Positions 24,729-32,961 of a DNA stretch of 64,000 nucleotides are shown here, piece by piece (positions within the stretch are counted from its first letter, which is position 1; every line of letters begins with the position of its first letter). The DNA is from JBCCXL01 sp039191605 (lineage in GTDB: Bacteria; Acidobacteriota; Thermoanaerobaculia; Multivoradales; JAHZIX01): the NCBI GenBank assembly GCA_039191605.1, contig JBCCXL010000007.1, positions 234,268-298,267 of the forward strand, in the 5' to 3' direction. The notes below the pieces were generated by a model that saw nothing but the letters and a program-made list of their open reading frames with translations, was not told the origin of the DNA and did no database searches. Position numbers and translations under genes: made by a program.

Positions 24729-24754
24729 TTTACTTTCCTTAACCTTGAGCTAAC
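24729..24754. promoter_or_regulatory. Three TTWAC-like direct repeats, candidate response-regulator binding site
   Basis: TTTAC (24729-24733), TTAAC (24739-24743) and CTAAC (24750-24754) start 10 and 11 bases apart, one helical turn each, in the divergent gap between the regulator and the efflux operon. Read on the other strand the first two make GTTAA-N5-GTAAA, one base away from the known CpxR consensus GTAAA-N5-GTAAA. The adjacent regulator is CpxR-like, which makes this a good candidate for its operator. Confidence 0.5.
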
Positions 24755-24864
24755 CGCACCTCACGGCCAACCGATCCACACTCTCGTTGCGGCACGGAAG
24801 AAGCGTCTTCCTTCGCCGCGAGGCAAGAACCCGAGGCGGGGCCCGTCGCCCCAAGGAGAGTGTT

Positions 24865-26421
24865 GTGATTCTCGATGGACTGTTCTCGAAGGGCGGTAGA
24901 GGAGCCGGGGCCCACTCTTCGCTAGTTAAGCCGCTAGCTAGGTCGCTTGCTGGCCCGCTGATAGCCATCGTGGCCTTCTCGGCGACGGGATGCTCCGCCC
25001 ATCTGAGCCCCGTCGTCGCCAAGACTGATCTCCCTCAGGCTCCGGAGGCCTGGGAGTACCTCAGTGAGTATGACGTTTCCTCCCACGGCATGAGCCCGGC
25101 GGATGCCGAGATGCTGGCAACCTGGTGGCGCCAGCTGGAGGATCCGGTGCTGGACCGCCTGATCGAGCACACCCTGGCCGGCAACCTCGATCTTCAGAGC
25201 GCCGCGGCGCGAGTTGCCGAGGCCCGGGCCCGTCGCGGCCTCTCGCAGTCGGACCTCGGCCCCAGGGTCTCTTTCGGTCTCGACGGCAGGGAGTCGGAGC
25301 CCCTCGGCGACGGGCTTTCCTCCTCGCTCTATTCCGCCAGCCTCAGCGCCTCCTGGGAGGCGGATCTCTTCGGCGCCAAGTCTTGGGCCCTGGCCGCCAG
25401 CGAAGCGGATCTCGCCGCCACGGTAGAGCAGCAGAACGCCGCTCGGGTCTCGCTGGTAGCGGAGGTGGTAGTGGCCTACTCAGACCTGCGGGTGGCGGAA
25501 GCGCGCCTCGCGGTGCTGGACGAGAGCATCGCCACCCGGGAGCAGACCTATCAGCTGACCGAGTTCCGCGAGATCGCCGGGCTGACCTCGAGACTGGAGG
25601 TCGATCAGGCCTTGACCAGCCTCGAGCAGACCCGCGCCGGCCGCTGGAGCCTGGAGCAGGGCCTCGTCAATGCTCGGCTGCGCCTGGAGCTGCTGGCGGG
25701 GGAGCTGCCCGGGTCCTTCGACGAGTTGCTGAGCCCCGTCGCCGACGAAGCGTCTCGCGGCGTACCGACGCCTCCCGAGGGCCTCGCCGTCGGTCTGCCG
25801 GCGGAAGCTCTGGAGCGCCGCCCCGACCTGCGCGCCGCCTTCGATCAGCTGGACGCCTCCCTCGCCCGACTTGGCGTGGCGGAAGCCGCTCGATATCCCA
25901 CCCTGCGCCTCAGCGGCTCCATCGACTCCCAGGGCTCCGACTTCGCGGATCTCTTCGACGCCGACGCCTTCCTCGCCAACCTCCTCGCCGGCCTCACGGC
26001 GCCGATCTTCGAGTCCGGGCGCATCGAGCAGAACATCCTGGTGGAGCAGGCGAGGGTGGAGCAGCAGGCGCTGGCGACCCGCGACCTGATGCTCGAGGCC
26101 CTTTTCGAGGTCGAGAGAGCGCTCTCCTCCCTGCGCTCGGTGGGGGAGCAGATCACCGCCCTCGTTGGCGCCATCGAGGCGGCCCAGGACACCGCCGACC
26201 TCGCCGACGAGCGCTACCGGGCGGGACTTGTCGACCTGCTGGTGGTCCTCGACAGCCAGCGCACCCTTCTCAGCCTCCAGGAGCAGCAGGTCGCGGCCCT
26301 GGGGGAGCGCGCCGTCGCCTTTTCAAACCTCTACCGCGCTCTCGGCGGCGGCTGGGAAGCTAACTCATCAGATGCCTCTTCATGGGAAGCCAAGAGCGGC
26401 CAAGGAGAATCCAATGCCTGA
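24865..26421 (+). CDS. TolC/NodT-family outer-membrane efflux lipoprotein
   Basis: A 518-residue outer-membrane channel for RND or MacB-type pumps. Start GTG 24865 is chosen since AAGGAG lies six bases before it. The protein then begins with a lipoprotein signal peptide ending in the lipobox SATGC (about residue 43), as in the NodT family. Two repeats of the efflux-protein fold follow, with WWRQLEDPVLDRLIE, NLDLQSAAARVAEARARRG and the second-half RRPDLRAAFDQL and AARYPTLRLSGS. It overlaps the next gene by eight bases and completes a three-part pump with MacA and MacB homologues. Confidence 0.9.
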   Translation: MILDGLFSKGGRGAGAHSSLVKPLARSLAGPLIAIVAFSATGCSAHLSPVVAKTDLPQAPEAWEYLSEYDVSSHGMSPADAEMLATWWRQLEDPVLDRLIEHTLAGNLDLQSAAARVAEARARRGLSQSDLGPRVSFGLDGRESEPLGDGLSSSLYSASLSASWEADLFGAKSWALAASEADLAATVEQQNAARVSLVAEVVVAYSDLRVAEARLAVLDESIATREQTYQLTEFREIAGLTSRLEVDQALTSLEQTRAGRWSLEQGLVNARLRLELLAGELPGSFDELLSPVADEASRGVPTPPEGLAVGLPAEALERRPDLRAAFDQLDASLARLGVAEAARYPTLRLSGSIDSQGSDFADLFDADAFLANLLAGLTAPIFESGRIEQNILVEQARVEQQALATRDLMLEALFEVERALSSLRSVGEQITALVGAIEAAQDTADLADERYRAGLVDLLVVLDSQRTLLSLQEQQVAALGERAVAFSNLYRALGGGWEANSSDASSWEAKSGQGESNA

Positions 26422-27658
26422 AGTGACCCCCAACCCCGAAGCCCTCGATCAGCTCTTTGACCAGACCCGAAGCCGCCGCCGCTGGCCCTGGCTCCTCGGC
26501 GTAGCGGCAGTCCTCGCCTTGCTCCTCCTCGCCTTCAGCCCCCGCCAATCCCCAACCTCCAGCTTCGACATCGTCGAGCTGCAGCGGCGGGACCTGGTGG
26601 CGACGGTCTCCGCCACCGGCCAGCTCCAGCCCACCCTTCAGGTGCAGGTGGGGAGCGAGATCTCCGGCACGGTGGTGGATGTCCTCGTGGACTCCAACGA
26701 TGTCGTCAAAGCTGGCCAGGTGCTGGCTCGCATCGACACCACCAAGCTCGAGCAGCAGACCGGGCGCAGCCGCGCCTCGTGGCAGAGCGCCCGCGCCCAG
26801 CAGGAACAGGCGGAGGCCTCCCTCGAAGAGGCCGCGGCCCAGCTCCAGCGCTTCGAAGAGGTCTTCCAGCTTTCCGGCGGCAAGGTGCCCTCCCAGACCG
26901 AGCTGGACGCCGCCCGCGCCAGCGAAGAGCGCGCCCGCGCCGGCGTTGCCGCTGCCGAGGCGGCGGTAGCGGAAGCCCGGGCGGCGACCCGCAGCAACGA
27001 GACCGATCTCCAGAAGAGCGTGATCCGCTCGCCCATCGACGGCATCGTGCTCGACCGCGACATCGATCCCGGGCAGACCGTGGCGGCCTCCTTCCAGGCG
27101 CCGATCCTCTTCACTATCGGCCAGGACCTGAGCGTCATGGACCTCACCGTCTACGTCTCCGAGGCGGATATCGCTAAGGTGGAGGAGGGCCAGGGGGCCA
27201 CCTTCACCGTCGACGCCTGGCCGACGCTGGAATTCGGCGCCGCGGTGACCAAGGTGAGCTTCGGGTCGGAGACCGTCGACAACGTCGTCAGCTACGAGAC
27301 CGAGCTGGAGGTACCCAACGACGAAGCCAAGCTGCGCCCGGGAATGACCGCCACCGCGGCGATCACCGTCGCCCAGCAGCAGGACGTGCTGGTGGTGCCC
27401 AACGCCGCGCTGCGCTTCACTCCGCCGGCAAAGCGCGAAGGCGGCATGCGGGGAGGCTTCTCCTTCCTTCCCAAACCGCCGAGCAACGAGCGCCAGGGAA
27501 GCTCCGATGAGAGCGTCGTCTACGTCCTGAAGGAGGAATCGCTGCTGCGGGTACCGGTGGAGACCGGCCTTTCCGACGGCCGCTGGACGGAGGTGCGCGG
27601 CGCCGAGCTTTCCCTCGGAGACGAGGTGGTAGTGGACATCCTGGAGGCCGACTCATGA
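26414..27658 (+). CDS. MacA-like periplasmic adaptor (HlyD family)
   Basis: A 414-residue membrane-fusion protein with one N-terminal membrane helix (WPWLLGVAAVLALLLLAF). It has the biotinyl-lipoyl half-motifs VGSEISGTVVDVLVDSNDVVKAGQVLARID and SPIDGIVLDRDIDPGQTV in two blocks, separated by a coiled coil of about 110 residues. A beta-barrel and a membrane-proximal domain follow. ATG 26414 is used because a CAAGGAG site lies just before it. The stop overlaps the ATPase gene start (ATGA). It should link the MacB-type permease to the outer-membrane channel. Confidence 0.93.
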   Translation: MPEVTPNPEALDQLFDQTRSRRRWPWLLGVAAVLALLLLAFSPRQSPTSSFDIVELQRRDLVATVSATGQLQPTLQVQVGSEISGTVVDVLVDSNDVVKAGQVLARIDTTKLEQQTGRSRASWQSARAQQEQAEASLEEAAAQLQRFEEVFQLSGGKVPSQTELDAARASEERARAGVAAAEAAVAEARAATRSNETDLQKSVIRSPIDGIVLDRDIDPGQTVAASFQAPILFTIGQDLSVMDLTVYVSEADIAKVEEGQGATFTVDAWPTLEFGAAVTKVSFGSETVDNVVSYETELEVPNDEAKLRPGMTATAAITVAQQQDVLVVPNAALRFTPPAKREGGMRGGFSFLPKPPSNERQGSSDESVVYVLKEESLLRVPVETGLSDGRWTEVRGAELSLGDEVVVDILEADS

Positions 27659-28380
27659 GCGCTTCCACCCCTCTGATTCAGCTGCGAGGCGTTACCAAGA
27701 CCTACGGCATGGGCTCGGCCTCCTTCGAGGCCCTGCGGGGCATCGATCTCGACATCGAGGCCGGCGAGATGGTGGCGGTGATGGGCGCCAGCGGCTCCGG
27801 CAAGTCCACCCTGATGAACCTCCTCGGCTGCCTCGATTCGCCCACCGGCGGGCAATACTTCTTCGGCGGTCGGGCGGTGGAGGGACTGAGCAAAGAGGAG
27901 CGGGCCCTGCTGCGCCGCCACTACCTCGGCTTCATCTTCCAGGGCTTCAACCTGCTGGCGCGCACCACGGCGCTGGAAAACGTCGAGCTGCCGCTGCTCT
28001 ACCGCGGCGTGCCCCGCGCCCGCCGCCGTCAGCGGGCCCGAGAGGCCTTGCACTCGGTAGGCCTGCTGCGCTGGCAGTACCACGCCCCCAACGAGCTCTC
28101 CGGCGGTCAGCAGCAGCGGGTGGCCGTCGCCCGAGCTCTGGCTACCGACCCGGCGGTGCTCTTCGCCGACGAGCCCACCGGCAACCTCGATTCGAAGACC
28201 AGCGTTGAGATCATGGAGCTGATTCAGCAGCTCAACGAAGAGCAGGGGATCACCGTGGTGCTGGTCACCCACGAGCCGGAAATGGCCGTCTACGCCCGGC
28301 GCAAGATCACCATCCACGACGGCCTGGTGCAATCCGACGAACGCTTTGAGGGTATGTTGAGCAGAAAGGTGAGTGCGTGA
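27655..28380 (+). CDS. MacB-type ABC transporter ATP-binding protein
   Basis: A 241-residue ATPase with Walker A GASGSGKST (about residue 42), Q-loop FIFQGFNL, signature LSGGQQQRVAVARAL and Walker B VLFADEPTGNLD, then the switch His in VLVTHEPEMA. These match the LolD/MacB group. In E. coli MacB this domain is fused to the permease; here it is a separate gene overlapping the permease gene by four bases. Function: powering efflux or lipoprotein-type substrate release from the periplasm. Confidence 0.95.
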   Translation: MSASTPLIQLRGVTKTYGMGSASFEALRGIDLDIEAGEMVAVMGASGSGKSTLMNLLGCLDSPTGGQYFFGGRAVEGLSKEERALLRRHYLGFIFQGFNLLARTTALENVELPLLYRGVPRARRRQRAREALHSVGLLRWQYHAPNELSGGQQQRVAVARALATDPAVLFADEPTGNLDSKTSVEIMELIQQLNEEQGITVVLVTHEPEMAVYARRKITIHDGLVQSDERFEGMLSRKVSA

Positions 28381-29591
28381 TGTTGTGGGAAGCCTTTGGA
28401 ATCGCGCTGCGGGAGATTCGCCGCAACCTGGTGCGGGCGGTGCTCACCGTCCTCGGCGTCGTCATCGGCGTCGCCGCGGTGATCGTCATGGTCAGCCTCG
28501 GCCGCGGCGCCACGGAGTCGGTCACCAGCCAAGTAGAGAGCCTCGGCAGCAACCTGGTGATCGCCAGCCCCGGCCAGCGTATGGGCCCCGGCGGCAGCTC
28601 CGCGCCGAACTTCCAATTCACCGACGCCACCGCTCTCGGCGAGCGGGTCTCCAGCGTCTCGGCGGTGGCGCCGGTGCGCAACCTCGGGGTGAACGTCGTC
28701 TACCTCCAGGAGGACTGGTCATCTCAGGCTATGGGCACCACCGTGGACTACTTCGACGTCGCCAGCTGGACCCTCGCCGAGGGGCGATTCTTCACCGCAG
28801 CCGAAAGCCGCGCCGCCCGCCCCGTCTGTGTCCTCGGCGCCACCCTGGTCCAGGAGCTCTTCGGCGCCCAGGATCCCCTCGGTGCGCAGATCCGCTTGAA
28901 GGGCATGGCCTGTGAGGTCGTCGGCACCCTGGAGAGCAAAGGCCAGGGAGCCATGGGCAACGACCAGGACAACGTCGTCGTCCTCCCCTTGAGCACCGTT
29001 CAGCGCCGCCTCGCCGGCCGCTCCAGCAGCCGCGACGTGAGCATGATCATGATCTCCTCCCGCGACGGTTTCTCCTCCGATCGAGTGGTCAAAGAAGTTG
29101 CCGAGGTGCTGAGAGAGCGGCGGGGTGTCCGCGAAGGGGAAGACGATGATTTCTCCGTCCTCGACACCAAACAGATCGCCGAAACCTTGAGCTCCACCTC
29201 CCGCATCCTCACCGTGCTGCTGGCCTGCGTGGCGGGGGTCAGCCTGCTGGTGGGGGGCATCGGCATCATGAACATCATGCTCGTCTCCGTCACCGAACGC
29301 ACCCGCGAGATCGGCATCCGCATGTCCATCGGAGCCCTGCCTCGGGAGGTGATGCTCCAATTCCTCGTCGAGGCGGTGATGCTCTCGGCCATCGGCGGCC
29401 TGATCGGCGTGATCCTCGCCTTGGGCAGCAACGTGCTCCTCGCCCAGGCGCTATCGATCCCCTACAGCTTCGATCCCAAGATCAACTTCATCGCGTTTTC
29501 CTTCTCCGCGGCGGTGGGAGTGATCTTCGGTTTCGTGCCGGCGCGGCGGGCGGCGGGACTGGATCCGATCGATGCGTTGAGGCATGAGTGA
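28377..29591 (+). CDS. MacB-type ABC transporter permease (FtsX family)
   Basis: A 404-residue permease. A first helix (AVLTVLGVVIGVAAVIVMVSLG) precedes a large periplasmic domain of about 220 residues with the MacB-core strand pattern, then three helices (ILTVLLACVAGVSLLVGGIGIMNIMLVSV and two more). The FtsX family tail reads FVPARRAAGLDPIDALRHE. It completes a four-gene efflux operon. The 3' end is imperfectly repeated 2.8 kb downstream (see repeat features). Confidence 0.95.
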   Translation: MMLWEAFGIALREIRRNLVRAVLTVLGVVIGVAAVIVMVSLGRGATESVTSQVESLGSNLVIASPGQRMGPGGSSAPNFQFTDATALGERVSSVSAVAPVRNLGVNVVYLQEDWSSQAMGTTVDYFDVASWTLAEGRFFTAAESRAARPVCVLGATLVQELFGAQDPLGAQIRLKGMACEVVGTLESKGQGAMGNDQDNVVVLPLSTVQRRLAGRSSSRDVSMIMISSRDGFSSDRVVKEVAEVLRERRGVREGEDDDFSVLDTKQIAETLSSTSRILTVLLACVAGVSLLVGGIGIMNIMLVSVTERTREIGIRMSIGALPREVMLQFLVEAVMLSAIGGLIGVILALGSNVLLAQALSIPYSFDPKINFIAFSFSAAVGVIFGFVPARRAAGLDPIDALRHE

Positions 29592-29634
29592 GGGTGCAAG
29601 GCACTGGTTGATCCACGCCTGCTCGCTAGCCAGG
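29547..29634. repeat. Left copy of an imperfect direct repeat spanning the macB-permease 3' end
   Basis: This stretch covers the codons for RRAAGLDPIDALRHE, the stop, and about 45 bases beyond. It matches 32390-32472: GGCGGCGGG, CTGGATCC, ATCGATG, TTGA, TGAGTGA, GGCACT, CACGCCTGC and CCAGG occur in the same order with small gaps. The two copies bracket the TetR-SnoaL-SDR cassette. Confidence 0.6.
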
Positions 29635-29848
29635 GTCAGCAGCTCTCCGTGGACTGATATTCGCCAAGCAGTGACGGGTAGAAGGTGAGGGCTACTCGCT
29701 ATCGAGCCCGCTCTTGGTGGATCGACGGGAGGCTGGTGTGGGTAAGGAGCTAGTGCAGGGCGGGGCTTTGGCTCTACACGCTACGCCGATTCGGCTGGGA
29801 CTGATCTGGCGCTGTGCATGCCGATAAGGCACGGACAACCCCTCAGCG
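29592..29848. other. Intergenic region after the efflux operon
   Basis: About 257 bases between the macB-permease stop and the convergent TetR gene. Apart from the repeat at its left edge I see no gene, hairpin with T-run, or other repeat. Confidence 0.5.
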
Positions 29849-30457
29849 TCACGCCCCTCGAGTCAGCGCGCTGAACGCCAGCTCGGCCTGGGCCCGAACG
29901 AGGTGAGGCTCGCCCCCCAATGCCATCTGCAGCAGGACGGTGGTCAGCTGGGTGTCGATGAAGTGGGTCGCGAGGTCGGGCGAAATCATCGTGTCCGCCT
30001 CGCCCCGAGCCAGCGCTCGGCGGAACCATGTCTCATAGGCGTTGCGCAGCTCTTCTGCCACCGAGTCGACCCTCGCGGCGGTCAGCGGACCGAGTCGCCC
30101 CGGAGCGGAGCGGAGCTCTGCGAGCAGGCAGCCGGCAGGCTTGCTGGAAGGCTCGGTGATGAAGAGCAGCAGGCGCTCGAGCACCTCGGCGAAGGGTTGA
30201 TCCGACGCCAGCAGCTCGAGGAGGGGGCCGATCATGGTCGTCCGGTAGTGCTCGACCGCCGCATCCATCAAGCCGTCTTCGCTCCCGAACTCGCGATACA
30301 CGCCCGGCTTCGAGGCGCCGGCGCGCCGGCAGATCTCGTTCATCGAGACGTTGCGAACTCCGTCGCACCAATAGCTCGTCATCGCGGTCTCGATGGTCCG
30401 CTGCCGGTCCAGCGTCCGGGGCCTTCCGCGGCCTCGCTTCCCGTGTGCTTGTGACAT
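29849..30457 (-). CDS. TetR-family transcriptional regulator
   Basis: A 202-residue repressor-type protein. The N-terminal helix-turn-helix reads RTIETAMTSYWCDGVRNVSM then NEICRRAGASKPGVYREFGSEDGL (recognition helix), after a basic arm GKRGRGRPRTLDRQ. The C-terminal domain is helical and Ala/Leu-rich and would bind an unknown small ligand. It is divergent from the SnoaL-SDR pair, with two palindromes in between that are the likely operators. TetR proteins of this arrangement usually repress the neighbouring enzyme genes. Confidence 0.92.
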   Translation of the reverse strand: MSQAHGKRGRGRPRTLDRQRTIETAMTSYWCDGVRNVSMNEICRRAGASKPGVYREFGSEDGLMDAAVEHYRTTMIGPLLELLASDQPFAEVLERLLLFITEPSSKPAGCLLAELRSAPGRLGPLTAARVDSVAEELRNAYETWFRRALARGEADTMISPDLATHFIDTQLTTVLLQMALGGEPHLVRAQAELAFSALTRGA

Positions 30458-30460
30458 TTT

Positions 30461-30476
30461 CGTACTAGTTGGTATT
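30461..30476. promoter_or_regulatory. TetR operator candidate 1
   Basis: CGTACTAGTTGGTATT, four bases upstream of the TetR start codon. It shares CGTAC and GGTA with the perfect palindrome at 30515-30530 in the same alignment, as expected for a weaker autoregulatory site. Confidence 0.5.
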
Positions 30477-30481
30477 TATTG

Positions 30482-30510
30482 TTGACGTGGTCTTTCGCCA
30501 CGGCTAGCCT
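30482..30510 (+). promoter_or_regulatory. Sigma-70-type promoter for the SnoaL-SDR operon
   Basis: TTGACG (30482-30487), a 17-base spacer, then TAGCCT (30505-30510). Transcription would begin around 30517, inside operator candidate 2. The spacer also holds a CGTGG/CCACG inverted pair. Confidence 0.5.
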
Positions 30511-30514
30511 ATTT

Positions 30515-30530
30515 CGTACCGACTGGTACG
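30515..30530. promoter_or_regulatory. TetR operator candidate 2
   Basis: CGTACC-GACT-GGTACG, perfect six-base inverted arms with a four-base centre, at the expected start of transcription of the SnoaL-SDR operon. Binding here would block initiation. Confidence 0.6.
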
Positions 30531-30607
30531 TCCAGTGGTAATCCCTCCGAAACTAGGCCGCCCGGGTGGCGGAATCACCCTATCAACCTCCCACACGAAG
30601 AAGCACG

Positions 30608-31441
30608 ATGATGAGCAACAAGGAAACCGTAGGCGCTTTTCTGGGCGCGGTGCTGAACAACGATCCCGCGACCATGCGTCAATTGGCCAACGCCGATTAC
30701 ATCCAGCACAACCCGTACATTCCCACCGGACTGGAGCCGTTCATTCAGATGTTGCCGGTGCTGCAGGAGCACCAGACTACGGCCGAGAACGTCCGGATGT
30801 TCGAGGACGGCAATTACGTCTTCATGCACAACATCTGGAGGAACGCCAAGCCCTTCGGCGCCGACGAGATGGTGTCTTTCGACATCATTCGCGTAGATGA
30901 CGATGGCAAGGTCGCCGAGCACTGGGACGCTATGAACGCGCTGGTCGAGCAGACCGCCAGCGGCAGGACCCAGACGGACGGCCCCGCGGCGTCGACCGAC
31001 GGGGAGAAGACCGAAGCCAACAAGGCCCTCGCGAAGGCCATGGTGGAGGACCTGCTGATGGGGAAGGACCCCAGCAAGATGCCCGACTACATCAGCGCGG
31101 AGAGCTACCACCAGCACAACCCGTACATTAAAGACGGGCTCGCCGGTCTCGTGGAGGCGGTAGAGCAACTTGCCTCGCAGGACAACATGTTCCAGTACAC
31201 CAGGATTCATCAGGTGCTGGGCGAGGGGGATTTCGTCCTCGTGATCAGCGAGGGGCAGTGGAACGGCACCACTAACGCTTTCTACGACCTGCTTCGCTTT
31301 GAAAATGGCAAGGCCGTGGAGCATTGGGACGTGATCCAGCCGGTGCCGGTGGAGGATCTGGCCAACAGCAATACGATGTTCGGCTTCGAAGCGGAACGTC
31401 CCCCGATGCCGGCATTTCAGCAACAGGAGACGGGAATATGA
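30608..31441 (+). CDS. Tandem SnoaL-like (NTF2-fold) protein
   Basis: A 277-residue protein made of two SnoaL-type cone-fold domains. The first (about 5-125) has QLANADYIQHNPYIPTG and DDGKVAEHWDAMN; the second (about 150-260) has ISAESYHQHNPYIKDG and ENGKAVEHWDVIQ. The halves are clear duplicates, joined by a linker. SnoaL relatives bind polyketide-like or hydrophobic ligands, and many are stand-alone isomerases or of unknown role. The start is ATG 30608 (or 30611). It overlaps the SDR gene by four bases and is controlled with it from the TetR-region promoter. Confidence 0.88.
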   Translation: MMSNKETVGAFLGAVLNNDPATMRQLANADYIQHNPYIPTGLEPFIQMLPVLQEHQTTAENVRMFEDGNYVFMHNIWRNAKPFGADEMVSFDIIRVDDDGKVAEHWDAMNALVEQTASGRTQTDGPAASTDGEKTEANKALAKAMVEDLLMGKDPSKMPDYISAESYHQHNPYIKDGLAGLVEAVEQLASQDNMFQYTRIHQVLGEGDFVLVISEGQWNGTTNAFYDLLRFENGKAVEHWDVIQPVPVEDLANSNTMFGFEAERPPMPAFQQQETGI

Positions 31442-32316
31442 CCGAGCACGACAAGACGGTGGTCATTACCGGAGCGAGCAGCGGGTTCGGGGAGGGTGCA
31501 GCGAAGGCCTTCGCCGACAAGGGGTATCGGGTGTGGGGCACGATGCGCGAGGCCGAGGGGCGCAACGCTAAGAAGAGGGCGGCGCTCGAGGCCTACTCGC
31601 CGAACGTGTCGGTGGTCGACGTAGACATCGCGAGGGATGAATCGGTGGCGCTTGGGTTCGCGGAGATCCTGAACGCAGGCCCGGTGGACGTGCTCATCAA
31701 CAACGCGGGCATCATGTACCTCGGCATCACCGAGGCCTTCAGCGTCGCGCAGGCCCACGAGCAGATGAACACCAACTACTACGGCGCGATCCGCACGATT
31801 CAGGCCGTCCTGCCCGCCATGCGGGCGGCCCGATCCGGCTTGATCATCAACTGCAGCTCGACGGTGGGTCGCATCTCTCCGCCCTTCTTCGGGACCTACA
31901 CCGCGACGAAGCACGCCCTGGAAGGCTATTCCCAGGCTCTCCGCTACGAAGTTGCCCCCTTCGGCGTCGATGTCGCCATTGTCGAGCCTGGCCCCTTCGG
32001 CACCGGCCTGCTCGCGTCGGGGAGGAAGCCAGCCCTCGATGACGTGCTCTCCTCGTACGGCGACCTTGCTCAGGTTCCGCCGACCATGGCGAGGCAGTTC
32101 GCACAGATGCTGACGAGCGATGACGCACCGGACCCGAAGTGGGTGGTGGACGCTTACCTGAAGCTCGAAGAGCTGCCCGCTGGCAAGCGACCTGTACGCA
32201 CCCAAGTCGGGATCAGCTGGGGCGTCGATGAGATCAACCGGTTGACGCAGCCGATTCAGGACGGGGTGCTCGAGAAGATGCAGCTGGAGGACGTACTCGG
32301 CGGTGCTGATATCTGA
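31438..32316 (+). CDS. Short-chain dehydrogenase/reductase
   Basis: A 292-residue classical SDR. It has the cofactor loop VVITGASSGFGEGAAKAF, NNAG at about residue 85, catalytic Ser in NCSSTVGR and the YTATKHALEGYS motif with the catalytic Tyr and Lys. PGPFGTG follows. Substrate is unknown; the partner SnoaL protein and TetR control suggest a detoxification or small-molecule-modification unit induced by a ligand. Start ATG 31438 overlaps the previous stop. Confidence 0.93.
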   Translation: MTEHDKTVVITGASSGFGEGAAKAFADKGYRVWGTMREAEGRNAKKRAALEAYSPNVSVVDVDIARDESVALGFAEILNAGPVDVLINNAGIMYLGITEAFSVAQAHEQMNTNYYGAIRTIQAVLPAMRAARSGLIINCSSTVGRISPPFFGTYTATKHALEGYSQALRYEVAPFGVDVAIVEPGPFGTGLLASGRKPALDDVLSSYGDLAQVPPTMARQFAQMLTSDDAPDPKWVVDAYLKLEELPAGKRPVRTQVGISWGVDEINRLTQPIQDGVLEKMQLEDVLGGADI

Positions 32317-32389
32317 GCCCCCAACAAGGCTCCCTCAACCCATCATCGACCCGTGAAGGTCTCTTATCGGGCCGCCCGGCGCTGAGTGC

Positions 32390-32472
32390 CGGGCGGCGGG
32401 GCTGGATCCCATCGATGTGTTGACAGATTGAGTGAAATATCGGCACTTCAGCACGCCTGCCCGGCAACCAGG
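32390..32472. repeat. Right copy of the macB-permease 3' repeat (gene remnant)
   Basis: One frame reads RAAGLDPIDVLTD then stop (32429-32431), close to the real permease end RAAGLDPIDALRHE. After the stop, TGAGTGA, GGCACT, CACGCCTGC and CCAGG keep the order seen after the real gene at 29592-29634. No upstream part of the permease is present, so this is a scrap of a second copy. Confidence 0.6.
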
Positions 32473-32502
32473 AGGCACCGAGCCACATGCTAGGCTTCCC
32501 GC

Positions 32503-32769
32503 ATGAAAGTCTCCATCGAAGTTCCGGAACCGATCGCTAGCCAGCTTCGGCAGCGGTGGAGTGACCTTCCTCGCAAGGCCTTGGAAGTCCTGGTCATCGA
32601 TGCCTACCGTGAGGGCATTGTTTCAGCGCCCCAGGTTCAGGAGCTGCTGGGATTCTCGTCCCGCTGGGAGCTCGATGGATTTTTAAAACAGGCGGCGGTT
32701 CTTCTTCCTTATGACGAAGAGGATCTCGAGAACGACGCCCGAGTGCTCGACGAGCTATTGGCTGAGTGA
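32503..32769 (+). CDS. UPF0175-family antitoxin-like protein
   Basis: An 88-residue protein with the UPF0175 pattern: a short beta-strand start MKVSIEVPEPIA, the helix LPRKALEVLVIDAYREGIVSAPQVQELLGFSSRWELDGFLKQ in parts, and an acidic end EEDLENDARVLDELL. UPF0175 proteins are antitoxins paired with DUF3368 PIN-domain toxins, normally in overlapping genes. Here its stop overlaps the GTG of a broken toxin-like frame. It has an in-frame ATG and a plausible purine-rich upstream sequence, and looks intact. Confidence 0.8.
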   Translation: MKVSIEVPEPIASQLRQRWSDLPRKALEVLVIDAYREGIVSAPQVQELLGFSSRWELDGFLKQAAVLLPYDEEDLENDARVLDELLAE

Positions 32770-32882
32770 TCGTCGTAAGCGACACCTCACCGATCTGCTG
32801 CGAAGAGACCCGGTGGAACTTCAGAGTAGCCCTGGCATACTCCGAACAACTCGTCGCTGGATCATGGGTTGACCACTGCTGA
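32766..32882 (+). pseudogene. Broken DUF3368 PIN-domain toxin remnant
   Basis: GTG 32766 overlaps the UPF0175 stop by four bases. The first ten residues, VIVVSDTSPI, match the start of DUF3368 toxins (first acidic PIN residue in SDTSP). After that the frame reads unrelated sequence (CCEETRWNF...) and stops after 38 residues, against about 150-165 expected. No later PIN-domain motif was found in any frame up to 32961. A large internal deletion is the simplest explanation. Confidence 0.65.
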
Positions 32883-32961
32883 CCGAGGCCTGCGAGCGCC
32901 TCGCCTCGAGTCGCAGGATTTGCGGAGTCGAGGACCGCGTCGATCCCCGCTGGAGGTCGTA

